Assembly (NCBI GenBank): GCA_003497555.1
Contig: DNNS01000769.1
Location: forward strand, 1 to 7,657
Direction: 5' to 3'
Source: Spirochaetia bacterium
GTDB lineage: Bacteria > Spirochaetota > UBA12135
DNA length: 7,657 nt
Shown: one piece after another, positions 1 through 5,932 of the stretch
Numbering within the stretch: position 1 is the stretch's first letter
How the letters are laid out: each line of letters opens with the position of its first letter
Notes under the pieces: generated by a model
Databases searched by the model: none
What the model was told of the DNA's origin: nothing
What the model saw: only the letters and a program-made list of their open reading frames with translations
Program-made: the position numbers and the translations under genes

Positions 1-42
1 TACTTAAAGAAAGGACTTTCCGGGCAAGCACCTATTAGATAG
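1..42 (+). CDS. Possible 3' end of an upstream gene (partial, unidentified)
   Basis: Reading from base 1 in frame 1 gives 13 codons (YLKKGLSGQAPIR) and then a TAG stop at 40-42. The other two forward frames also stop within the first 50 bases or so, so the open stretch by itself means little. The Lys- and Arg-containing tail looks like an ordinary protein C-terminus, and the AT-rich leader beginning just after the stop would suit a gene boundary. I do not recognise the protein, and chance is a real alternative. Confidence 0.2.
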   Translation, partial: YLKKGLSGQAPIR

Positions 43-105
43 AAAAAGCGGGCTTTGTTGTTTTATTTATCCAAGAAATAAATTTGCACCCAAATATCCA
101 TTTTA

Positions 106-117
106 ATTTGATCAAAT
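106..117. promoter_or_regulatory. Perfect 12-bp palindrome, possible operator
   Basis: ATTTGATCAAAT reads identically on both strands and its symmetry stops exactly at 12 bp. It sits about 105 bases before the ahcY start and overlaps the candidate -35 box, a position suited to a dimeric repressor or activator. It contains TTGAT and ATCAA half sites like those of FNR/CRP-type boxes, but they overlap and lack the four-base spacer of that class. It is too short to be an RNA terminator. No regulator gene is present in the window, and chance in AT-rich DNA is possible. Confidence 0.25.
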
Positions 118-136
118 ATAGATTTAATGATAAACT
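108..136 (+). promoter_or_regulatory. Weak sigma-70-like promoter candidate upstream of ahcY
   Basis: TTGATC (108-113) and TAAACT (131-136) are separated by 17 bases, and each matches four of six positions of the usual -35 and -10 boxes. The region is very AT-rich, so such matches arise easily by chance. It is the best-spaced pair I noticed in the 220-base leader. If real, it would give an mRNA with roughly 75-80 untranslated bases before ahcY and could drive the whole gene train. The -35 box lies inside a 12-bp palindrome. Confidence 0.2.
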
Positions 137-210
137 CTAAACCTTTAAAATATCAACAGGAACCGGCTTAGATAAAAATATCCCGGCGTATTCCCAAAAG
201 ATTAAATAAC

Positions 211-215
211 AGGAG
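211..215 (+). promoter_or_regulatory. Ribosome-binding site of ahcY
   Basis: AGGAG lies five bases before the ATG at 221. It is the strongest Shine-Dalgarno match in the leader and fixes the ahcY start. Confidence 0.8.
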
Positions 216-220
216 CTAAA

Positions 221-1639
221 ATGGCAGCTGACACAAAAAAAGATTACAAAGTTAAAGACATTACCCTGGCCGAATGGGGAAGAAAAGAAATCGAAATTGC
301 TGAAAAAGAAATGCCGGGACTGATGGCGGTGCGTGAAAAATACGCCAAAGATAAGCCCCTTAAAGATGTTCGCATCATGGGCAGTCTGCATATGACCATT
401 CAGACTGCGGTACTAATAGAGACTTTAACAGCCCTTGGCGCCCAGGTCCGCTGGGTATCATGCAATATATTCTCCACTCAGGATCACGCTGCTGCTGCTA
501 TTGCCCAAAAAGGCATTCCGGTATTTGCCTGGAAAGGCGAAACCCTGGATGAATACTGGTGGTGTACATGGGAAGCCCTGAAATTCCCTGGAGGCAAAGG
601 TCCTCAGCTTATAGTTGACGATGGCGGAGACGCCACCCTTTTCATGCACAAGGGAATTGAAAATGAAGAAGGCGATACCTGGGTTAACAGCCCAAGTCAA
701 AGCGAAGAAGAGAAAATCATCAAGGAACAACTGAAAAAATCGGCTGCTGAATGCAAAGGCTGGTTTACAGCAGCCTTCAGGGAATGGAAAGGGGTATCTG
801 AAGAAACTACTACCGGAGTGCACCGTTTGTATCAAATGTTCGAAAAGGGCAAATTGCGCGTTCCGGCCATCAATGTCAACGATTCGGTTACTAAAAGTAA
901 ATTCGATAATATATACGGATGCCGGCACAGTCTGGTAGACGGTATTATGCGCGCAATGGATGTTATGATTGCAGGTAAAATCAGTGTTGTCTGCGGATTC
1001 GGAGATGTAGGTAAAGGTTCCGCCGAATCTCTGGCTGCCCAAAAAAGCCAGGTATGGGTTACAGAAATTGATCCTATTTGTGCGCTGCAGGCCTGTATGG
1101 CAGGATACAAAGTCGGCACGGTTGAAGATGCTCTGCCTTTCGCTGATATTTACGTGACCACCACTGGGAATTGCCATGTAATTACTGCCGAGCACATGGC
1201 GAAAATGAAAGATCAGGCAATTGTTTGTAATATCGGACACTTTGACAATGAAATACAGGTCGAAAAACTGATGAAATATCCGGGAATCAGGCGCATTAAT
1301 ATTAAACCGCAGGTAGATAAATTTATTTTTCCTGACGGGCATGCTATTTATCTGCTGGCGGAAGGCCGACTGGTCAATCTGGGCTGCGCAACCGGGCACC
1401 CGTCATTCGTAATGAGTTCGAGTTTTACCAACCAGACTTTGGCACAGATTGATTTATGGAAAAACCGGGAAACCGGTAAAATCAGCGTTACCAGGTTAAG
1501 TAAACAGCTTGATGAAGAAGTAGCTAGACTGCATCTTTCCAAACTGGGAGCAAAACTCACCAAATTATCTAAAGAGCAGGCTGAATATATCGGCGTGCCG
1601 GTTGAAGGTCCTTATAAACCTGATCATTACCGGTATTGA
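221..1639 (+). CDS. ahcY: Adenosylhomocysteinase (S-adenosylhomocysteine hydrolase)
   Basis: This cytoplasmic NAD+-dependent enzyme reversibly splits S-adenosylhomocysteine into adenosine and homocysteine, removing the product inhibitor of SAM methyltransferases. The 472-residue protein is full length. Visible landmarks are LHMT with His57, the DDGGD segment (133-137), [18 protein letters not shown] (220-230; Lys225, Asp229 and Asn230 correspond to human Lys186, Asp190 and Asn191), the Rossmann loop G-F-G-D-V-G-K-G (259-266), [14 protein letters not shown], and the conserved C-terminal tail KPDHYRY whose Lys and Tyr reach the NAD of a neighbouring subunit in the tetramer. Relative to the human enzyme there is an insert of nearly 40 residues between DDGGD and SEETTTG, as in many bacterial AhcY proteins. 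The ATG at 221 follows AGGAG (211-215) by five bases. It is the first gene of the train, and rnfC starts 15 bases after its stop. No SAH or SAM riboswitch is evident in the leader. Confidence 0.97.
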   Translation: MAADTKKDYKVKDITLAEWGRKEIEIAEKEMPGLMAVREKYAKDKPLKDVRIMGSLHMTIQTAVLIETLTALGAQVRWVSCNIFSTQDHAAAAIAQKGIPVFAWKGETLDEYWWCTWEALKFPGGKGPQLIVDDGGDATLFMHKGIENEEGDTWVNSPSQSEEEKIIKEQLKKSAAECKGWFTAAFREWKGVSEETTTGVHRLYQMFEKGKLRVPAINVNDSVTKSKFDNIYGCRHSLVDGIMRAMDVMIAGKISVVCGFGDVGKGSAESLAAQKSQVWVTEIDPICALQACMAGYKVGTVEDALPFADIYVTTTGNCHVITAEHMAKMKDQAIVCNIGHFDNEIQVEKLMKYPGIRRINIKPQVDKFIFPDGHAIYLLAEGRLVNLGCATGHPSFVMSSSFTNQTLAQIDLWKNRETGKISVTRLSKQLDEEVARLHLSKLGAKLTKLSKEQAEYIGVPVEGPYKPDHYRY

Positions 1640-1644
1640 TTTTC

Positions 1645-1649
1645 AGGAA
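1645..1649 (+). promoter_or_regulatory. Ribosome-binding site that decides the rnfC start
   Basis: AGGAA is five bases before the ATG at 1655. A second in-frame ATG at 1715 has only a poor purine stretch ahead of it. The 20 residues between the two starts resemble the conserved RnfC N-terminus (usually F-x-G-G-I-H-P-x-E-x-K-E), here YAGICPSHYEEIT, so 1655 is preferred. Confidence 0.7.
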
Positions 1650-1654
1650 CAGAC

Positions 1655-2983
1655 ATGCAGAACAAAGGTAGTTTATATGCAGGCATTTGTCCGTCTCATT
1701 ACGAAGAAATCACCATGCATAAGCCTGCAATCAGGGCTAAAGTTCCCGAGCGTCTATATATTCCCTTAAGCCAGCATATCGGAGCCCCTGCTGTAAGCTG
1801 CGTTGAACCGGGATATCAGGTAAAAAAAGGAACATTAATCGGAAAAATCAACGGCATTATTTCCGCCAATGTGCATGCTTCCGCTGACGGAACTGTAGAA
1901 AAAATCGAAAAACGCCGCACCGGAAACGGCATGATAAGCGATACAGTTGTCATTAAAACCGATCCCGCCCAGGCAGAAACAGAACCGGTTTTACAGCCGG
2001 TAGAAAATATAACACGCGAACAGATTATCCGGAAAATAACCGATGCCGGAATTGTCGGTATGGGCGGCGCAACCTTTCCCACGCAGGTAAAACTTGCTCC
2101 TCCGCCCGGTAAAACCATCGATACTCTAATCATCAATGCCGCGGAATGCGAACCTTATCTTACCTGTGACTACCGCCTGATGATCGAACATACTGCTGAA
2201 ATTATCAGCGGTATTGTTTTATTAAAAAAATGTCTGGGTGTAAACAGAGTGATTATCGGTATTGAAGCGGATAAGCCCGAAGCTGCCAAACTCCTTGATG
2301 AGCAGGGTAAAATTCACAATATAGAAGTTTTTATTTTCAGCGTAAAATATCCGCAGGGAGCGGAAAAACAGCTTATCTTCATGTCTACCGGTAGACAGGT
2401 TCCTTCAGGAGGTCTGCCCATGGACATAGGCTGCGTAGTATCCAATGTTGCCACAATCTACGCAGCTTACCGGGCAGTTTATTTTAATGAATCTCTAACC
2501 GAACGTTATATAACTTTTTCGGGGCGCGCACTTAAAAATCCCCGCAACATGATAGTTAAAACCGGCACTTTGCTGGGCGATCTTATAAACGAAAACGATT
2601 TTTCAGATAAACCTGAAAAAATTATTTCCGGCGGCCCCATGATGGGTTTTTCCCTTGAAAATCTTGACGTACCGGTTACCAAGGGGACCTCCGGTTTTTT
2701 ATTTTTTTCCGCCCAAGACTATAAAAAGAAAAAAGAATATAACTGCATATCCTGCGGAGCCTGCGCTTTTGTATGCCCGGCAGGTCTGCTGCCTTCCGAA
2801 CTTCTGCGCCTGACTGAAAACATGAAATACCTGAAAGCCATGGAAAATAATCTGCTTGACTGTATGGAATGCGGTTCGTGCTCTTTTGTATGCCCGGCGG
2901 GCAAGCAAATCGTGCAGAGTATTAAAACCGCCAAACAAATGGCCAGAAACAAACTTGAGTTTAATGTTTACTGCCATTTATAA
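1655..2983 (+). CDS. rnfC: Rnf electron transport complex subunit RnfC
   Basis: RnfC is the cytoplasm-facing, membrane-associated subunit that binds NAD(H) and FMN and passes electrons between NAD and the rest of the complex. The 442 residues match the short, clostridial-type RnfC without a long C-terminal extension. From the N-terminus there is a family-typical start (YAGICPSHYEEIT), the ERLYIPLSQHIGAP block with a barrel-sandwich fold (about 30-85), the nucleotide-binding glycine stretch G-M-G-G-A-T-F-P-T (135-143), AAECEPYLTCDYR, a SLBB-like region, and two ferredoxin-type [4Fe-4S] motifs: Cys364/367/370/374 and Cys403/406/409/413, both CxxCxxCxxxCP. The usual G-I-H-P near the start reads G-I-C-P, with a His three residues on. 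The gene follows ahcY by 15 bases and precedes rnfD, so it is very likely co-transcribed with both. All key cofactor motifs are intact. Confidence 0.95.
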   Translation: MQNKGSLYAGICPSHYEEITMHKPAIRAKVPERLYIPLSQHIGAPAVSCVEPGYQVKKGTLIGKINGIISANVHASADGTVEKIEKRRTGNGMISDTVVIKTDPAQAETEPVLQPVENITREQIIRKITDAGIVGMGGATFPTQVKLAPPPGKTIDTLIINAAECEPYLTCDYRLMIEHTAEIISGIVLLKKCLGVNRVIIGIEADKPEAAKLLDEQGKIHNIEVFIFSVKYPQGAEKQLIFMSTGRQVPSGGLPMDIGCVVSNVATIYAAYRAVYFNESLTERYITFSGRALKNPRNMIVKTGTLLGDLINENDFSDKPEKIISGGPMMGFSLENLDVPVTKGTSGFLFFSAQDYKKKKEYNCISCGACAFVCPAGLLPSELLRLTENMKYLKAMENNLLDCMECGSCSFVCPAGKQIVQSIKTAKQMARNKLEFNVYCHL

Positions 2984-2998
2984 ACGGAGATCATTGAT

Positions 2999-4096
2999 AT
3001 GAACAACCAGCCCGGTAATTTTTATATTTCCCCAGCGCCGCATCTTCATTCCGGACGATCTGTCCCGGTTATCATGTTTACGGTATTTATTTCTCTTCTC
3101 CCGGCTCTGGCTTTTTCTGTTTACCAGTTCGGGCTGGCTTCCCTTTACGTTACAGCCCTGGCGGTTATCAGTTGTCTGGTCTTTGAACTGCTGGGCAATA
3201 AAATCAAAAAAGAACCCATCAGCATTACAGACGGCTCTGCTGCTGTTACCGGAATATTATTCGCTTTTTCCCTGCCGCCCTATGTACCTGCTTATATCGT
3301 TATTGCCGGATCTTTTTTCGCCATTATAATAGTAAAGGCTTTTTTTGGAGGTTTAGGCAACAACTGGATTAATCCGGCTGCGGCAGCCCGTATCTTTGTC
3401 ATGTTCGCCTGGGTTCCGGAACTTACCGGCACCTGCTGGATTCCGGCCTGTACCAGCGCGCAAAACTCCTTCTGGGTATTTGAACGGCTTTCCCGTTTTA
3501 AATTCGATGCTCTGTCTTTTGCTACTCCCCTGCAGCAGCTCGCCAGGCTGGAAGGCGCCATTCGCACCGGAGCATCGCCGGGAACCGGTATCTATGAACT
3601 AATCAGCCCTGACAATTTAAAAAATCTTTTCTGGGGAATCGGGCCCAATGTTTCCGGGTGTATCGGAGAAGTGCCGAAACTTGCCTTGCTTGCCGGTGCA
3701 TTCTTTCTTTTTGCCCGGCGTATTGTTTTCCCTGTTATTCCTTTTACCTATATTATTTTTTATATTTTACTAAATACTTTCATTATGAATCCTTTCTGGA
3801 GCGATCCGTCAGCCTGGCTGCGCTATAATCTGTTTCATCTTCTTACCGGCGGCTTTATAGCCGGGGCGTTTTTTATGGCCACCGATATGGTGACCAGTCC
3901 CATCACACCTAAAGGTCATCTGATTTTTGCCGCCGGTCTGGCCCTGATAACTTTTATTATCCGCAAAGGACCGGGCTATCCCGAAGGCGTTTCTTTTGCT
4001 ATTGTAATAATGAACGCCTTTGTACCTCTAATAAACAAATTTTCCCGTCCTGCGGTTTTTGGTACCGGCAGTAAAAAAAGCGGAGAAAAAAAATGA
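2999..4096 (+). CDS. rnfD: Rnf electron transport complex subunit RnfD
   Basis: RnfD is an integral membrane subunit related to NqrB, carries covalent FMN and is thought to form part of the ion pathway. The 365-residue protein is highly hydrophobic with many membrane segments (first near 20-45, last near 320-345). Conserved blocks are the GLGNNWINPAAAARIF segment (about 118-133), the flavinylation region DALSFATPL with Thr176 as the expected FMN attachment residue, and the late SDPSAWLRYNLFHLLTGGFIAGAF and ATDMVTSPITPKG segments. The flavin motif reads S-F-A-T rather than the S-G-A-T of many homologues; other residues at that second position occur in anaerobe RnfD proteins. The ATG at 2999 has GGAGA (2986-2990) eight bases before it. 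The 3' end overlaps the rnfG start as ATGA. The length is slightly above the common 310-350 residues, mostly because of extra residues between the NPA block and the flavin motif. Confidence 0.94.
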   Translation: MNNQPGNFYISPAPHLHSGRSVPVIMFTVFISLLPALAFSVYQFGLASLYVTALAVISCLVFELLGNKIKKEPISITDGSAAVTGILFAFSLPPYVPAYIVIAGSFFAIIIVKAFFGGLGNNWINPAAAARIFVMFAWVPELTGTCWIPACTSAQNSFWVFERLSRFKFDALSFATPLQQLARLEGAIRTGASPGTGIYELISPDNLKNLFWGIGPNVSGCIGEVPKLALLAGAFFLFARRIVFPVIPFTYIIFYILLNTFIMNPFWSDPSAWLRYNLFHLLTGGFIAGAFFMATDMVTSPITPKGHLIFAAGLALITFIIRKGPGYPEGVSFAIVIMNAFVPLINKFSRPAVFGTGSKKSGEKK

Positions 4097-4683
4097 AAGA
4101 TTTTCTGAAACCCTCTCTGGTTCTGTTTGGAACAGGTCTTGTTTCCGGGCTGCTGCTGGCCTTTGTTTTTTCAGCTGCCAAACCGGTCATTGATAAAAAC
4201 GAATTAAAAGAAAAAGAAGCAGCCCGCCTTGAGGTTTTTCCCTCTGCAGAGCCCATAGAACTTAAAGAACATAAATTTACCGACAACCATAAAGACTACC
4301 GTTTTTTTGCTGTTCATAATCCTGCAGGCATCCTGCAGGGTTACATTATTGAAACCGAAAGCGCAGGCTATAATCCGGGAATATTGATCATTGCCGGTTT
4401 CAATAAAGAAGGCCTGTTAACCGGAGCAAAAATCCTGAAAGACAATGAAACCCCCGGGCTCGGTAAAAAACTGCATGATAAAAATTTCCGCTCCCAGTTT
4501 TATGGAATGAATATTAAAACCCTTCCGCTGTCCAAGGCGGAATTTAACTCTGCTTACAATAACGGGAAAAAACTTGATGCTATTTCCGGAGCTACGCTTT
4601 CTTCTCTTGGGCTTACCCGTGGAATAAGAGAAACCGGAGAAAAAATTTTTGAATTGGTGAAAAGCCCGGAAATAAAAAAATAA
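4093..4683 (+). CDS. rnfG: Rnf electron transport complex subunit RnfG
   Basis: RnfG is a single-span membrane protein, related to NqrC, whose large domain lies outside the cytoplasmic membrane and holds covalently bound FMN. The 196-residue protein has one N-terminal membrane helix (about 9-29, after MKDFLKPS) followed by a soluble FMN-binding domain. ETESAGYNPGILIIAGF and the conserved K-D-N-E-T-P-G-L-G stretch are clear, and DAISGATLSS contains the S-G-A-T flavinylation site with Thr168 as the acceptor. Attachment normally requires the ApbE flavin transferase, which is not encoded here. The ATG overlaps the last codons of rnfD (ATGA), and GGAG lies seven bases ahead (4082-4085), so translation is probably coupled. 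An eight-A tract lies between ribosome-binding site and start. A 43-base gap separates it from rnfE. Confidence 0.95.
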   Translation: MKDFLKPSLVLFGTGLVSGLLLAFVFSAAKPVIDKNELKEKEAARLEVFPSAEPIELKEHKFTDNHKDYRFFAVHNPAGILQGYIIETESAGYNPGILIIAGFNKEGLLTGAKILKDNETPGLGKKLHDKNFRSQFYGMNIKTLPLSKAEFNSAYNNGKKLDAISGATLSSLGLTRGIRETGEKIFELVKSPEIKK

Positions 4684-4726
4684 AATTCGGTATATCAGAA
4701 AATAATAAATTTTCGAGAGAGCAAGA

Positions 4727-5350
4727 ATGATAAAAGATTTAACCAGGGGAATAATTAAAGAAAACCCTACTTTCGGTCTGATGCTGGGCCTTTGTCCGAC
4801 ACTGGCAGTAACTACAGAAGCCATCAACGGCATAGGTATGGGGCTTGCTACCGCTTTTGTTCTTGTTTTTTCCAATATTTTTGTATCGCTTTTACGAAAC
4901 ATTATTCCCAAAAATGTCCGTATTCCCGCCTATATTGTCATTATTGCTACCTTTGTGACAATTACAGATCTTCTGCTTAAAGCCTATGTGCCTGCCTTGT
5001 ACAAAGCCCTGGGAATTTTTATTCCTCTTATAGTGGTTAACTGCATTATTTTAGGCCGGGCAGAAGGTTTTGCCAATAAAAATCCGGTTTTAAATTCCCT
5101 GCTTGACGCCGTAGGCATGGGCATAGGCTTTACGCTGTCTCTTACCCTGTTAGCTTCCATTCGTGAAGTACTGGGGGCCGGAACTCTCACTTTTGAACTG
5201 CTGGGTATGGGGAAAAAATTTTTTTTATTCGGTGCCGATTCATATATCAAACCTGCCGTAATCATGATTCTTCCTCCGGGTGCATTTATCACCATTGGTA
5301 TTTTGTTTGCGCTTAAAAATTATTTTGAAAAAAAAGCCAAAACGGAGTAA
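4727..5350 (+). CDS. rnfE: Rnf electron transport complex subunit RnfE
   Basis: RnfE is an integral membrane subunit homologous to NqrD. It pairs with RnfA in opposite orientation, and together they hold an iron centre in the middle of the membrane. The 207-residue protein has six predicted membrane segments (roughly 13-30, 36-57, 66-86, 94-110, 126-147 and 172-195). The two cysteines expected to bind iron are Cys23 in GLMLGLCPTLAVT and Cys106 in LIVVNCIILGRAEGFA. A C-terminal PPGAFITIG and a lysine-rich tail are typical. The ATG at 4727 follows GAGAG (4715-4719) by seven bases. The 43-base space after rnfG is the largest inside the rnf cluster; I see no convincing hairpin there. rnfA starts three bases downstream. 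Confidence 0.95.
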   Translation: MIKDLTRGIIKENPTFGLMLGLCPTLAVTTEAINGIGMGLATAFVLVFSNIFVSLLRNIIPKNVRIPAYIVIIATFVTITDLLLKAYVPALYKALGIFIPLIVVNCIILGRAEGFANKNPVLNSLLDAVGMGIGFTLSLTLLASIREVLGAGTLTFELLGMGKKFFLFGADSYIKPAVIMILPPGAFITIGILFALKNYFEKKAKTE

Positions 5351-5353
5351 ATT

Positions 5354-5932
5354 ATGAATTATATATTAATCCTGATATCTGCAGTACTGGTTAATAATTT
5401 TGTCATGGCCCGTTTTCTCGGGCTGTGTCCGTTTATAGGAGTAAGTACCAAGTATTCATCATCGCTTGGCATGGGACTTGCGGTAATTTTTGTAATGACC
5501 ATGTCCGGAAGCGCCACCTGGTTTCTTGACCGTTTTATTCTTATCCCGCTAAATTTAGGATTTTTAAAAACTATTGTATTTATTTTGGTTATTGCCACTC
5601 TGGTGCAGCTGGTAGAAATGATAATAAAAAAATCCGCTCCCCTGCTTTATGATGCGCTCGGTATTTATCTGCCACTCATCAGCACTAACTGTGCAGTTTT
5701 GGGAGTCACCTTAATTAATATTGACGCCGGTTATTCCCTGCTCGAAAATATTGTACATTCCGCCGGCGGCGGGATCGGCTTTACTCTGGCATTAATTATA
5801 TTATCCACTATACGCGAACGGCTTGAGTATGCTCCCATTCCGGAGTGTTTTAAAGGCGCTCCCATTGCTTTTATCAGCGCCGGCCTTGTATCCCTGGCTT
5901 TTCTCGGATTTTCCGGTCTGCCCGTAAAATAG
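5354..5932 (+). CDS. rnfA: Rnf electron transport complex subunit RnfA
   Basis: RnfA is the NqrE-like integral membrane partner of RnfE. It has 192 residues, the usual family length, and six membrane segments (about 3-20, 37-58, 70-90, 100-117, 130-150 and 168-187). The N-terminal block LVNNFVMARFLGLCPFIGVS contains Cys25, and the second conserved cysteine, Cys113, lies in LISTNCAVLGV; these are the expected ligands of the iron centre shared with RnfE. IGFTLALIILSTIRERLE and the C-terminal FISAGLVSLAFLGFSGL are also conserved. GGAG (5344-5347) is six bases before the ATG and lies inside the end of rnfE. In many bacteria rnfB follows or leads the cluster, but here the next gene is a hydrolase whose GTG start overlaps the TAG stop by one base. 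Confidence 0.96.
   Translation: MNYILILISAVLVNNFVMARFLGLCPFIGVSTKYSSSLGMGLAVIFVMTMSGSATWFLDRFILIPLNLGFLKTIVFILVIATLVQLVEMIIKKSAPLLYDALGIYLPLISTNCAVLGVTLINIDAGYSLLENIVHSAGGGIGFTLALIILSTIRERLEYAPIPECFKGAPIAFISAGLVSLAFLGFSGLPVK

Noticed and set aside
44..65. Terminator for an upstream gene (AAAG-CGGG-CTTT followed by a T-rich stretch)
   Set aside because: The stem is only four base pairs, three of them A-T, and the T run is interrupted by G. It is too weak to call, although its place just after the possible stop at 40-42 is suggestive.
43..220. SAH or SAM riboswitch in the ahcY leader
   Set aside because: I looked for the GC-rich conserved core and pairing of the SAH element and for SAM-type helices. 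The leader is AT-rich and only short pairings (such as two CCGG tetramers near 162 and 183) can be drawn. A covariance-model search would settle it.
458..1399. Long open frame of 313 codons on the minus strand
   Set aside because: It lies wholly inside ahcY, which has every family motif. The antisense product is rich in Phe, Ser and Cys without any recognisable domain, as expected for a shadow frame.
3396..3602. Small plus-strand frame of 68 codons inside rnfD
   Set aside because: It is a different frame of a region that encodes the conserved RnfD flavin-site segment. There is no independent ribosome-binding site or domain.
4417..4911. Minus-strand open frame of 164 codons across the rnfG-rnfE junction
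   Set aside because: It overlaps two clear genes on the plus strand, has no recognisable domain, and its composition reflects the reverse of their codons.
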